This document shows positions 1-7,716 of a DNA stretch of 57,108 nucleotides, in pieces. The translations under genes and the position numbers were made by a program. This DNA is from Sphingomonas phyllosphaerae (GTDB lineage Bacteria > Pseudomonadota > Alphaproteobacteria > Sphingomonadales > Sphingomonadaceae), in contig NZ_JAPYKH010000024.1 of assembly GCF_029623345.1 (NCBI RefSeq), positions 1-57,108 on the forward strand, in the 5' to 3' direction. A model generated the notes under the pieces. It was not told where the DNA came from. It made no database searches and saw nothing but the letters and a program-made list of their open reading frames with translations. How positions within the stretch are numbered: the stretch's first letter is position 1; each line of letters opens with the position of its first letter.

Positions 1-146
1 GGCCGGCCGCGCGACGGGCGTTGTCGTCTCGTCCTGCCAGGGGGGAGCGCGCCATGCCGATGTCATGGGACAGCGCGCGACATGGTCGCTACTCGCGAGG
101 TGAGGGCAGCTCGCGTACGCTCCTCCGCCCCGCGGCCGCTACCAAC
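1..146. other. Left-edge stretch with no gene supported
   Basis: No credible coding frame or RNA is visible in these first bases. Short open frames here are arginine/serine-rich, as expected from random GC-rich DNA. The stretch may be upstream DNA of a gene beyond the left edge. Confidence 0.5.
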
Positions 147-174
147 GAAAAGGGCGGCCCCGCAGGGCCGCCCT
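147..174 (-). terminator. Intrinsic terminator of the xylose gene group
   Basis: A perfect 10-bp stem (AGGGCGGCCC at 151-160 with its complement at 165-174) closes a 4-nt loop. Read on the minus strand it is followed by TTTCGTT, a short U-tract. It sits 26 bp after the stop of the aldehyde dehydrogenase gene, the last gene of the minus-strand xylose group. Confidence 0.8.
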
Positions 175-199
175 CCCTAGCTATACGCAGACGCCCAGA

Positions 200-1780
200 T
201 TACCGCGGCGACGCCTCGCGCTTGCCGTCGAGCCGGCGCGCCACGCCCCAGGGATTGGCGTCCGCCAGCGCCTCGGGCAGCAGCGATGCGGGCAGGTTCT
301 GCAGGCTCACCGGGCGCAGGAAGCGGTAGATCGCCGCCGTGCCGACCGAGGTGGTGCGGCCGTCGCTCGTCGCGGGGAAGGGACCGCCGTGTACCATCGC
401 GTGGCTCACTTCGACGCCCGTGGGCCAGCCGTTGACCAGGATGCGGCCGACACGATCGGCGAGCACCGGGATCAGCGTCTTGGCCTCGGCCTCGTCCTCG
501 GCGTCGAGATGGAGCGTCGCGGTGAGCTGGCCTTCGAGGCTCGCGATCACCTGGCGCACCTCGTCCATGTCGCGGCAGGCCACCACGATCGAGGACGAGC
601 CGAACACCTCGTGGCCGAGCGCGCGATCGGCGAGGAAGCTCGCCGCCTCGGCGCGGAACAGCGCGCCCACCGCCTGGTTCACGCCCTCGCCGACCTTGCC
701 GCGCGCCACCGTCGTCACCGCGCTGTGGCGTGCCAGCGCCTCCACGCCCTGCTCGAAGCTGGCATGGATGCCCGGCGACAGCATCGTCGCGGGCGCGCTC
801 TCGGTCAGCGCGCGTCCCGCCGCGGCGACGAAGGCGTCGAGCGCCTCGCCCGCGATCGCGAGCACGAGGCCCGGATTGGTGCAGAACTGCCCCGCGCCCA
901 TCGTCAGCGACTGGACATAGGCGGGCGCCAGCGCCTCGCCGCGCGTCTCGAGCGCGTGCGGCATGATGACGACCGGGTTGATGCTCGACATCTCGGCATA
1001 GACCGGGATCGGCTCGGAACGCGACGCCGCGATCTTCACCAGCGCGAGCCCGCCGCCGCGCGAGCCGGTAAAGCCCACCGCCTTGATGCGGCGATCGGCG
1101 ACCAGTGCCTCGCCAAGGCGGTTGGTCTCGCCCGGCAGATAGGAGAAGACGCCGGCGGGCAGGCCGGCCTTGTCGACCGCGGCGCGGATCGCGCGCGCCA
1201 CCAGCTCGCCCGTGCCGGGGTGCGCCGGATGGCCCTTGACCACTACCGGGCAGCCGGCGGCGAGCGCCGAGGCGGTGTCGCCGCCTGCGACCGAGAAAGC
1301 GAGCGGGAAGTTGGAGGCGCCGAACACCGCCACCGGACCGACCGCGACGTTCATCCGACGCAGGTCGGGGCGCGGCAGTGGCTGGCGGTCAGGCAAAGCG
1401 GGGTCGATCGTGGCGTCGAGCCAGTCGCCCTGACGCACCATCTGCGCGAACAGCTTGAGCTGGCCGACGGTGCGGCCGCGCTCGCCCTCGAGCCGCGCGC
1501 GCGGGAGACCGCTCTCCTGCTGCGCGCGCTCGATCAGTTGATCGCCGAGCGCTACGATCTCGTCGGCGATCGCTTCGAGGAAGGCGGCGCGATCCTCGGG
1601 CGCGGTCGCGGCATAGGCCGGAAAGGCCGCGGCGGCGAGTTCGCTGGCGTCAGCGACCGCGTCCGGGCCGGCCGAGGAGAAGGTCGGGGTGAGGGGCGCG
1701 CCCTTCGCCGGGTCGACCGCGGTGAACCGCGCCTCGGCCTGGCGCAGCTCGGCACCGATCAGCATCGCTCCGTCGATCAT
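200..1780 (-). CDS. Aldehyde dehydrogenase, 2,5-dioxovalerate (alpha-ketoglutarate semialdehyde) dehydrogenase type
   Basis: A 526-residue aldehyde dehydrogenase, probably NADP-dependent, oxidising alpha-ketoglutarate semialdehyde to 2-oxoglutarate. That is the last step of non-phosphorylating pentose and uronate pathways. Visible are the Rossmann stretch VFGASNFPLAFSVAGG, the base-region motif AEMSSINPVV and the nucleophile motif GAGQFCTNPG. Length and motifs fit the KGSADH/YcbD-type group. The ATG at 1780 is preceded by GAGGATTTCC. It is the last gene of the minus-strand group after xylA, separated from it by 258 bp that contain a repeat pair and a candidate operator, so it may have its own promoter. 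The rest of a Weimberg pathway (dehydrogenase, lactonase, dehydratases) is not in the window. Cytoplasmic. Family is secure; substrate is inferred. Confidence 0.88.
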   Translation of the reverse strand: MIDGAMLIGAELRQAEARFTAVDPAKGAPLTPTFSSAGPDAVADASELAAAAFPAYAATAPEDRAAFLEAIADEIVALGDQLIERAQQESGLPRARLEGERGRTVGQLKLFAQMVRQGDWLDATIDPALPDRQPLPRPDLRRMNVAVGPVAVFGASNFPLAFSVAGGDTASALAAGCPVVVKGHPAHPGTGELVARAIRAAVDKAGLPAGVFSYLPGETNRLGEALVADRRIKAVGFTGSRGGGLALVKIAASRSEPIPVYAEMSSINPVVIMPHALETRGEALAPAYVQSLTMGAGQFCTNPGLVLAIAGEALDAFVAAAGRALTESAPATMLSPGIHASFEQGVEALARHSAVTTVARGKVGEGVNQAVGALFRAEAASFLADRALGHEVFGSSSIVVACRDMDEVRQVIASLEGQLTATLHLDAEDEAEAKTLIPVLADRVGRILVNGWPTGVEVSHAMVHGGPFPATSDGRTTSVGTAAIYRFLRPVSLQNLPASLLPEALADANPWGVARRLDGKREASPR

Positions 1781-1803
1781 GGAAATCCTCGGCTTTGGGG
1801 AAT

Positions 1804-1814
1804 TAGTCCGACAT
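1804..1814. promoter_or_regulatory. Candidate GntR (FCD)-type operator upstream of the aldehyde dehydrogenase
   Basis: TAGTC-C-GACAT is a near-palindrome (4 of 5 positions symmetric) of the GTC-N-GAC type used by FCD-family GntR regulators of sugar-acid genes. It lies 24 bp upstream of the dehydrogenase start. No GntR gene is in the window, so this is a pattern match only. Confidence 0.35.
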
Positions 1815-1875
1815 ATTTAGGCGTCGAGGGGAGGGGGCGCAAGCCTGGGTGGAGTTGCGGCCTACCTACTCCCTC

Positions 1876-1972
1876 GCTGTTCCCCGGCGAATGCCGGGGC
1901 CCAGGTTGGGGAGGTTTGTTGGTCTCACCCCGGCCTTTCCGACTGGACCCCGGCTTTCGCCGGGGAACAGGC
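1876..1972. repeat. Paired palindromic repeat, CCCCGGC...GCCGGGG family
   Basis: Two hairpins, CCCCGGC-GAAT-GCCGGGG at 1882-1899 and CCCCGGC-TTTC-GCCGGGG at 1948-1965, have flanks (CTGTT before, CCAG/TCCA after) that make the two units inverted copies of each other. This is a REP/BIME-like arrangement. A decayed pair of the same type is at 4888-4960. Confidence 0.7.
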
Positions 1973-2038
1973 CGGATGTTAGACTGTCACGTCACTGTGT
2001 GGAGAGGCGGGGCGACTCACACCGTCCCACCGTCACCC

Positions 2039-3349
2039 TCAGATGAAGCGGTTGAGCAGGTTCTCAATCCGCTCCTGCTGGCCCGAGCGCGGGCGCGGGT
2101 CGACGTTCTCGCGCTCGGCGAGATCGGCGATCCCGGCGAGGTCGAGGCTCGACACCTGCTGGCCGAACGCGGCGTCCCAGCCGGCGTAGCGGTCGCGCTT
2201 GATCGAATCGAGCCGGCCGTCCTCGATCAGCTTCGCCGCGTTGAGCAGCCCGCGCGCCACTGTGTCGATGCCGCCGACATGGCCGTAGAACAGGTCGGTC
2301 GCGTCGATCGACTGGCGCCGCACCTTGGCGTCGAAGTTGAACCCGCCGGTGGTGAAGCCGCCCGCACGGATGATCTCGAGCATCGCCAGCGTCAGTTCCT
2401 CGACCGAGTTGGGGAATTGGTCGGTGTCCCAGCCGTTCTGCGGATCGCCGCGGTTGGCGTCAATCGAGCCGAAGATGCCGAGCGCGTTGGCGGTGGCGAT
2501 CTCATGCTCGAAGGTGTGGCCCGCGAGCGTGGCGTGGTTCGCCTCGATGTTGACCTTGACCTCATTCTCGAGACCGTAGCGCTTGAGAAAGCCGTACACC
2601 GTGGCGGTGTCGAAGTCGTACTGGTGCTTGGTCGGCTCGTGCGGCTTCGGCTCGATCAGGATGGTGCCGTCGAAGCCGATCTTGTGCTTGTGCTCGACGA
2701 CGAGGCTGAGGAAGCGGCCGAGATTGTCGAGCTCGCGCTTGAGATCGGTGTTGTGGAGCGACTCATAGCCCTCGCGACCGCCCCACAGCACGTAGTTCTG
2801 GCCGCCGAGCCGATGCGTCGCCTCGAGCGCGTCGCGCACCTGCACCGCGCCGAAGGCGAAGACCTCGGGGTCGGGATTGGTCGCGCCGCCGGCGGCGAAG
2901 CGCGGGTGGCTGAACAGGTTGGCGGTGCCCCACAGCAGCTTGCGGCCCGACGAGGCCTGCAGCTTCTCGAGATGATCGACCGCCTCGGCGAAGAAACGGC
3001 GATGCTCGGCGACGCCGTGCGCGTCGGCCATCACGTCGACGTCGTGGAAGCAGTAATAAGGCACGTCGAGCTTGGCGAAGAAGTCGAACGCCACCTCGCG
3101 CTTCTGCGCCGCGGCGGCGCTGTCGTTGGCGCCGGCGTGCCACGGGCGGTTGAAGGTGCCGCCGCCGAACACGTCCGAACCGGGCCAGCAGAAGGTGTGC
3201 CAGAAGCAGGCGGCGAAGCGGAGATGGTCCTCCATCCGCTTGCCGAGCACCACGCGGTCCTTGTCGTAGAAGCGGTAAGCGAGCTCGTTGTCGCTGTCGG
3301 GGCCCTCATATTTGATCTGAGGGATGTCGGCGAAGAAGTCGGTGGCCAT
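2039..3349 (-). CDS. xylA: Xylose isomerase
   Basis: Converts D-xylose to D-xylulose in the cytoplasm; a metal-dependent TIM barrel. At 436 residues it has the length of class II xylose isomerases. The family signatures are intact: YCFHDVDV with the catalytic His-Asp pair, VLWGGREGYE, a metal-site stretch around LIEPKPHEPTKHQYDFD, VNIEANHATLAGH and DANRGD. The ATG at 3349 has a good AGGAG Shine-Dalgarno sequence in CTAGAGGAGCTATCG. It lies 28 bp downstream of xylB, so the two are almost certainly co-transcribed. A GH43 glycosidase precedes xylB, which suggests xylose released from xylosides is isomerised and then phosphorylated. Confidence 0.97.
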   Translation of the reverse strand: MATDFFADIPQIKYEGPDSDNELAYRFYDKDRVVLGKRMEDHLRFAACFWHTFCWPGSDVFGGGTFNRPWHAGANDSAAAAQKREVAFDFFAKLDVPYYCFHDVDVMADAHGVAEHRRFFAEAVDHLEKLQASSGRKLLWGTANLFSHPRFAAGGATNPDPEVFAFGAVQVRDALEATHRLGGQNYVLWGGREGYESLHNTDLKRELDNLGRFLSLVVEHKHKIGFDGTILIEPKPHEPTKHQYDFDTATVYGFLKRYGLENEVKVNIEANHATLAGHTFEHEIATANALGIFGSIDANRGDPQNGWDTDQFPNSVEELTLAMLEIIRAGGFTTGGFNFDAKVRRQSIDATDLFYGHVGGIDTVARGLLNAAKLIEDGRLDSIKRDRYAGWDAAFGQQVSSLDLAGIADLAERENVDPRPRSGQQERIENLLNRFI

Positions 3350-3377
3350 CGATAGCTCCTCTAGGCGGATACGAAGA

Positions 3378-4817
3378 TCAGGGTTTGATGCGGGGGTAGG
3401 CGTCGCGAAAGGCGGCGCGCTTGGGGGCGAGCCGGTCGAGCAGCGCGGCGTCGGGCGTAACGATATGGCTGACCGACGGCGCGACGCAGACCTCGGCGGG
3501 CGTGCCGCCGTCGACGGCGAGCTGCGCCAGCCGCGCGGCGCCCATCGCCGGGCCGACCTCGCCGCCCTTGAGATAGGCGAGCTCGACCTCGAGCGCGGCG
3601 GCGAGCGTCTCGCCCCAGTAGCGCGAGCGCGCGCCGCCGCCGATCACCGACAGCCGCTCGACCGCGGTGCCCGACTCGCGGAGCACGCGCACGCCGTCGG
3701 CCAGCGCGAAGGCGACGCCCTCGAGCACCGCCTGGGCGAGCCGCTCGGGCGTGGTGTCATGGTCGAGCCGCAGGAAGCCGCCGCGCACTTGCGCATCGTT
3801 GTGCGGCGTGCGCTCGCCCGAGAGATAGGGGAGGAACAGCTCGGGGCCGTTGCCGACGCCCGCCGACTCCGCGCGCGCGAACAGCTCGGCCGCACCCGCC
3901 GCGCCGATCAGCCGTGCCGCCCAGTCGACGCAGACCGCAGCGGAGAGATGCACCGCCATCTGATGCCACAGGTTCGGCAGGCAGTGGCAGAAGGCATGGA
4001 CCGCGGCCGCCGGGTTGGCGCGCAGCTCGGCGGTGGCGACGAAGATCACGCCCGAGGTGCCGAGCGACAGCAGCGCGTCGCCGTCCTTGACCACGCCGAC
4101 GCCCGCCGCGCCCGCGGCATTGTCGCCGCCGCCGCCCGCGACCGGTACCTGGTCCATGCCCCAGCGCTCGGCGATCTCGGCGCGCAGCCTGCCGGCGACG
4201 TCGCTGCCCTCCACCGCGCGCGGCATCTGCTCGCGGCTGAGCCCGGTTGCGGCGAGCAGGTCGTCGCTCCAGTCGCGCTTCGCCACGTCGAGCCACAACG
4301 TGCCGGCGGCGTCGGACACGTCGCTCGCTTTCTCGCCGGTCATGCGCAGCCGGACATGGTCCTTGGGCAGCAGCACGGTGCGGATCGCGGCGAAGACCTC
4401 GGGCTCGTGGTGCGCGATCCAGAGAAGCTTGGGCGCGGTGAAGCCGGGCATGGCGAGGTTGGCGGCGACCTGGTGCAGCTCGGGCGCCTTGGCCTCCAGC
4501 TCGGCGCACTCGGCGAAGGAGCGCCCGTCGTTCCACAGGATCGCGGGGCGCAGCGGGCGGTCGTCGGCGCCGAGCAGCGTCGCACCGTGCATCTGGCCGG
4601 CGAGCCCGATGCCGCGCACCGAGCGGCGCACGTCCGTCGGAAGCGCGCGCACCGCTGCCTCGGTCGCCTGCCACCATGCCTCGGGGTCCTGCTCGGACCA
4701 GAGCGGGTGCGGGCGCTGCACGGTAAGCGCGGCGGTGCCCTGCGCGACGATCGCGCCCGCGGGGTCGATGACGACCGCCTTCACGCCCGAGGTGCCGATG
4801 TCGATGCCGAGGAACAT
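3378..4817 (-). CDS. xylB: Xylulokinase
   Basis: Phosphorylates D-xylulose to xylulose 5-phosphate, which enters the pentose phosphate pathway. At 479 residues it is a typical FGGY kinase: N-terminal phosphate loop FLGIDIGTSGVKAV, substrate-region GQMHGATLL and LWNDGR, adenosine-side GGGGDNAAGAAGVG, LSLGTSGVIF, and the C-terminal VIGGGARSRYW. It is followed by xylA at 28 bp. The ATG at 4817 has only a weak ribosome-binding site (GAAAG), and 176 bp separate it from the upstream GH43 gene, with a decayed repeat pair between them. Co-transcription from the operator at 6.2 kb is likely but not proven. Confidence 0.95.
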   Translation of the reverse strand: MFLGIDIGTSGVKAVVIDPAGAIVAQGTAALTVQRPHPLWSEQDPEAWWQATEAAVRALPTDVRRSVRGIGLAGQMHGATLLGADDRPLRPAILWNDGRSFAECAELEAKAPELHQVAANLAMPGFTAPKLLWIAHHEPEVFAAIRTVLLPKDHVRLRMTGEKASDVSDAAGTLWLDVAKRDWSDDLLAATGLSREQMPRAVEGSDVAGRLRAEIAERWGMDQVPVAGGGGDNAAGAAGVGVVKDGDALLSLGTSGVIFVATAELRANPAAAVHAFCHCLPNLWHQMAVHLSAAVCVDWAARLIGAAGAAELFARAESAGVGNGPELFLPYLSGERTPHNDAQVRGGFLRLDHDTTPERLAQAVLEGVAFALADGVRVLRESGTAVERLSVIGGGARSRYWGETLAAALEVELAYLKGGEVGPAMGAARLAQLAVDGGTPAEVCVAPSVSHIVTPDAALLDRLAPKRAAFRDAYPRIKP

Positions 4818-4887
4818 GTTTCGCTTTCTGCCAGGTCAGAGCGCTGAAGAGGGTAGGCTTTGGCCGCTCCTCCTACCACCTCGGCCA

Positions 4888-4960
4888 ACGCCGGGGTCCA
4901 GGTGGGGGCCGGGTGCGAGATGCGGCGACGTTTCCCAATTGGACCCGGGGTGATGCCCCG
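4888..4960. repeat. Decayed paired palindrome of the CCCCGGC family
   Basis: ACGCCGGGGTCCA at 4888-4900 and TGGACCCGGGGT at 4940-4951 are inverted relative to each other, with a one-base difference. They resemble the pair at 1876-1972. The unit lies between the GH43 gene and xylB. Confidence 0.5.
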
Positions 4961-4993
4961 CGGGGAGCACCGAGCCGGACGCCGCCGCCCGCC

Positions 4994-6154
4994 TTACTTC
5001 ACGAACGGGTCGATCGTCGGGATCGTGCCGTCCGGGTTGAACGTGAGCTCGGTCATCTTGACGTTGCGGAGGTGGTTCTTCCCCGACAACTGGGTGTCGG
5101 CATAGAACAGCCACCATTTGCCCTTCCACTCGACGATCGAGTGGTGCGTCGTCCAGCCCTGCACCGGCTTGAGGATGTGCCCCTTGTAGGTGAACGGGCC
5201 GTACGGCGTCTTGCCGATCGCGTAGTTGAGGAAGTGCGTGTCGCCGGTCGAGTAGGTGTAATAATATTGCCCGCCGCGCTTGAAGACCCAGGAGGCCTCG
5301 AAGAAACGCTTCTCATGGTCGCCGCCGAGCACAGGCTTGCCCTTCTCGTCGAGGATCACCGCATCGCGCGGGGTCTCGGCGAAGCTCTTCATGTCGGCGT
5401 TGAGCTTGGCGACCTTGCCGGTGAGCGCGGGCTGGTCGTCCTGCTTGAGGTCGGTGTCGCTGCCGTTGGGATCGTACTTGCCGTCCTTCCAGCGCTGGAG
5501 CTGGCCGCCCCAGATGCCGCCGAAGTACATGTACGACGTGCCGTCGGCGTCGGTGAACACCGCCGGGTCCATCGAATAGCTGCCCTTGATCGCCTCGGGC
5601 TCGGCCTTGAACGGGCCCATCGGGTTGTTCGAGGTGGCGACGCCGATGCGGAACGCGCCCAGTCCGTTGCGGTCCTTGGTGCGGTCGCGCGCGGGGAAAT
5701 AGAGGTAATAGGTGCCGTTCTTGAAGGCGGCGTCGGGTGCCCACATCTGCTGCGACGCCCAGGGCACATCCTTCACGTCGAGCGCGACCGGGCCGACCGT
5801 GACCTTGCCGCCGGGCGCGTCGAGCCGCAGCACGCGATAGTCGCGCATCGCATATTGGTTGCCGAGATCGTCGTCCTTGGTCTCGGTCGGGATATCGTGG
5901 CTGGGATAGACGTACAGCTTGCCGTCGCCCCAGACGTGCGCCGAGGGATCGGCGGTGTAGATGTCGCGCACCAGCGGTTGTGACAGGTACGAGCGACCGT
6001 CGGGCGCGCGCTCCTGGTTCCAGCCGGCGGTCTCGGCGGTCGCGTTGTTGCCCGCGGCGGCGGAGGTGCTGTCCTGCGACGAGCAGGCGATCAGCGGCAG
6101 CGATGCGATCGCGGCGAGCAGCAGAGGGCGGGCGGTGGATCGGGATGGGCGCAT
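4994..6154 (-). CDS. GH43 family glycoside hydrolase, lipoprotein (beta-xylosidase / alpha-L-arabinofuranosidase type)
   Basis: A 386-residue five-bladed beta-propeller glycosidase. A signal peptide with lipobox LPLIAC (cysteine near residue 24) predicts a lipid-anchored periplasmic or outer-membrane enzyme. The GH43 triad is recognisable: general base Asp in YTADPSAHVWGDG, pKa-modulating Asp in SMDPAVFTDADG, and acid Glu in FFEASWVF. It is the first gene of the minus-strand group with xylB and xylA. It probably releases xylose or arabinose from xylo-oligosaccharides; the exact bond cleaved cannot be read from sequence. The ATG at 6154 follows GAGAGGAGAACGCCCGA, a strong ribosome-binding site. 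Confidence 0.9.
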   Translation of the reverse strand: MRPSRSTARPLLLAAIASLPLIACSSQDSTSAAAGNNATAETAGWNQERAPDGRSYLSQPLVRDIYTADPSAHVWGDGKLYVYPSHDIPTETKDDDLGNQYAMRDYRVLRLDAPGGKVTVGPVALDVKDVPWASQQMWAPDAAFKNGTYYLYFPARDRTKDRNGLGAFRIGVATSNNPMGPFKAEPEAIKGSYSMDPAVFTDADGTSYMYFGGIWGGQLQRWKDGKYDPNGSDTDLKQDDQPALTGKVAKLNADMKSFAETPRDAVILDEKGKPVLGGDHEKRFFEASWVFKRGGQYYYTYSTGDTHFLNYAIGKTPYGPFTYKGHILKPVQGWTTHHSIVEWKGKWWLFYADTQLSGKNHLRNVKMTELTFNPDGTIPTIDPFVK

Positions 6155-6205
6155 TCGGGCGTTCTCCTCTCGGTTCGCAGCGGATCTACGCCCGCGTCGG
6201 CGATA

Positions 6206-6234
6206 GAGTTAGCGCTACCATGCGACGTGCGCAA
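6206..6234 (-). promoter_or_regulatory. Promoter with overlapping LacI/XylR-type operator upstream of GH43-xylBA
   Basis: On the minus strand TTGCGC (6229-6234) and TAACTC (6206-6211) are separated by 17 bp. The spacer and -10 overlap the palindrome TAGCGCTA (6210-6217), which sits in GTTAGCGCTACC. AGCGCT-centred palindromes of this kind are typical of LacI-family operators, and similar ones control xylose genes in Caulobacter. A repressor bound here would block the promoter. The -10 match is weak and the regulator gene is not identified. Confidence 0.55.
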
Positions 6235-6266
6235 CAGCTTTGATCGTGTGATCGCGTGACGTTAGG

Positions 6267-7514
6267 TCAGGCGCGGGACGTCGCACTCGCCGTACGCAGC
6301 GCGGCGCCGAGCAGCAGCACGATCCAGCCCAGCGCCAGCAGGTATGACATTCCGGCGAACAGCAGCAGCGGCAGGTAGCCGAGCCCCGCCGCCAACACGA
6401 CGCCCGCCACCTTGGAGATCACCACGCCACCGACATTGCCGCTGAACGAGCCGAAGGCGGTGACCCGCCCGACCTTCTGCTGCGGCACGATGTCGGCGAT
6501 CAGCGCAAACAGGTTGGTGGAGAAGGCCTGATGCCCCGCCAGTGCGAGCGCCATCAGCGCCACCGCGGCGGGATAACTCGAGGTCGCCAGCGCGAGCGGC
6601 ACGGGCAGTACGCACAGCGCCGCCGCCAGCATCACGCCGCGCCGCACCGCCCAGGCGCGATGCCCGAGCGCAAGCAGCCGGGTCGCAATCCCGCCGCCGA
6701 TCAGCGAGCCGAGCGCGGCGCCGCCATACGCCAGCGCCAGCGGGACGCCGAGCTCGACCCCGCTCAGCCCGAAGCGGCGGTGGAAGAAGTCGGGCAGCCA
6801 GAACAGCAGCAGCCACCAGGTTGCGTCTGACAGCAGCTTGGCGCCGGCGACCGCCCAGGTGCGCCGCTCGCGCAGGATCGGGCCATAATCGACCGGCGCA
6901 GATGCGCCCGGCGCCGCGACGGGCGAGTCCAGCCGCAGCCCGCGCGTGGCGACCAGCCAGGCCAGCGCCCAGCCGAGCCCGATCACCCCGGCCGCGGCGA
7001 AGGTGCCGCGCCAGCCGAGCAGCAGCGCCGCGGCGGGGATGGCGAGCGGCGCGAGGATCGCGCCGAGGCTGCTCGCCGCGTTGCTGACGCCGAAGCCGGC
7101 CGAGCGCCACGCCGGCGGCAGCACCGCGGCGACGGTCTTGGTCGCGGTAGGCGTGCCCATCGCCTCGGTCGCGCCGAGCGTGACGCGGACCAGCACGAAC
7201 TCGACCGTGGTGCGCGCCCAGCCGTGGAGCAGCGCGGCGACGCTCCACGCCGCGACGCCGACCGGGTTGGCCCATTTCACCCCGAGCCGGTCGGCGATCC
7301 AGCCGGTGACGAGGAAGCCACCCGCCGCGCCGGCCTGGAACCAGGCGGCGAGCGTGCCGTAATCGTCGTCGCTCCAGTTGAGGTCCGCGGCGATCTGCGG
7401 CTTGAGCACCGCGATGATCTGGCGGTCGACCAGGTTGAGCACGCCCGCGGTGATGACCAGCGCGAAGAGCAGCGCGCGACGAGCGGAGCCGAGATCGGCG
7501 AGGCTGCGGTTCAC
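6267..7514 (-). CDS. MFS transporter, anion:cation symporter (hexuronate/sugar-acid) type
   Basis: A 415-residue inner-membrane carrier with about 12 hydrophobic segments. The first membrane segment ends in LNLVDRQIIAVLKPQIAADL, the pattern of ExuT/GudP-like ACS-family members, and GWIADRLGVKW forms the loop 2-3 signature. It starts with GTG at 7514; no strong ribosome-binding site is visible. It lies between the SsuD-like monooxygenase gene (202 bp upstream) and the GH43 gene (112 bp downstream), all on the same strand. It could therefore import a substrate for either neighbour, such as a uronate, a pentose-derived acid or sulfoquinovose. Substrate is not determinable here. Confidence 0.85.
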   Translation of the reverse strand: MNRSLADLGSARRALLFALVITAGVLNLVDRQIIAVLKPQIAADLNWSDDDYGTLAAWFQAGAAGGFLVTGWIADRLGVKWANPVGVAAWSVAALLHGWARTTVEFVLVRVTLGATEAMGTPTATKTVAAVLPPAWRSAGFGVSNAASSLGAILAPLAIPAAALLLGWRGTFAAAGVIGLGWALAWLVATRGLRLDSPVAAPGASAPVDYGPILRERRTWAVAGAKLLSDATWWLLLFWLPDFFHRRFGLSGVELGVPLALAYGGAALGSLIGGGIATRLLALGHRAWAVRRGVMLAAALCVLPVPLALATSSYPAAVALMALALAGHQAFSTNLFALIADIVPQQKVGRVTAFGSFSGNVGGVVISKVAGVVLAAGLGYLPLLLFAGMSYLLALGWIVLLLGAALRTASATSRA

Positions 7515-7616
7515 CCGGCTGGGACCCGCTGACCCGCTACCCGCTCCGCCACCCCCGCCCTGCGCCGGGGTCCACTCATCCGCGCACGCCGCGATCGCAG
7601 GATGCGCGGCTCAGAG

Positions 7617-7640
7617 GATCCCGGAACAAGTCCGGGATGA
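7617..7640. repeat. Palindrome of the TCCCGGA family
   Basis: TCCCGGA (7619-7625) and TCCGGGA (7631-7637) form a hairpin. The same core occurs at 47063-47095 and 51353-51381. It lies between the monooxygenase gene and the MFS gene. Confidence 0.55.
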
Positions 7641-7716
7641 GAGGGGAGAGGAAGAGGATCGAGAAGTGACACACGCCTCGGCTCGGTCATCTCGCGAACG
7701 CCCCGCCGCACCGCGC

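Noticed and set aside
389..3355. A long plus-strand open frame across the dehydrogenase and xylose isomerase genes
   Set aside because: It lies antisense to two genes with intact catalytic motifs, and its Arg/Ala/Asp/Gly-rich composition is what GC-rich third positions give in this antisense frame.
4826..4842. AGCGCT palindrome just upstream of xylB as a second XylR-type operator
   Set aside because: Only the 6-bp core is symmetric; the flanking T/A and G/C pairs of the 6.2-kb site are absent, and the core occurs by chance in GC-rich DNA.
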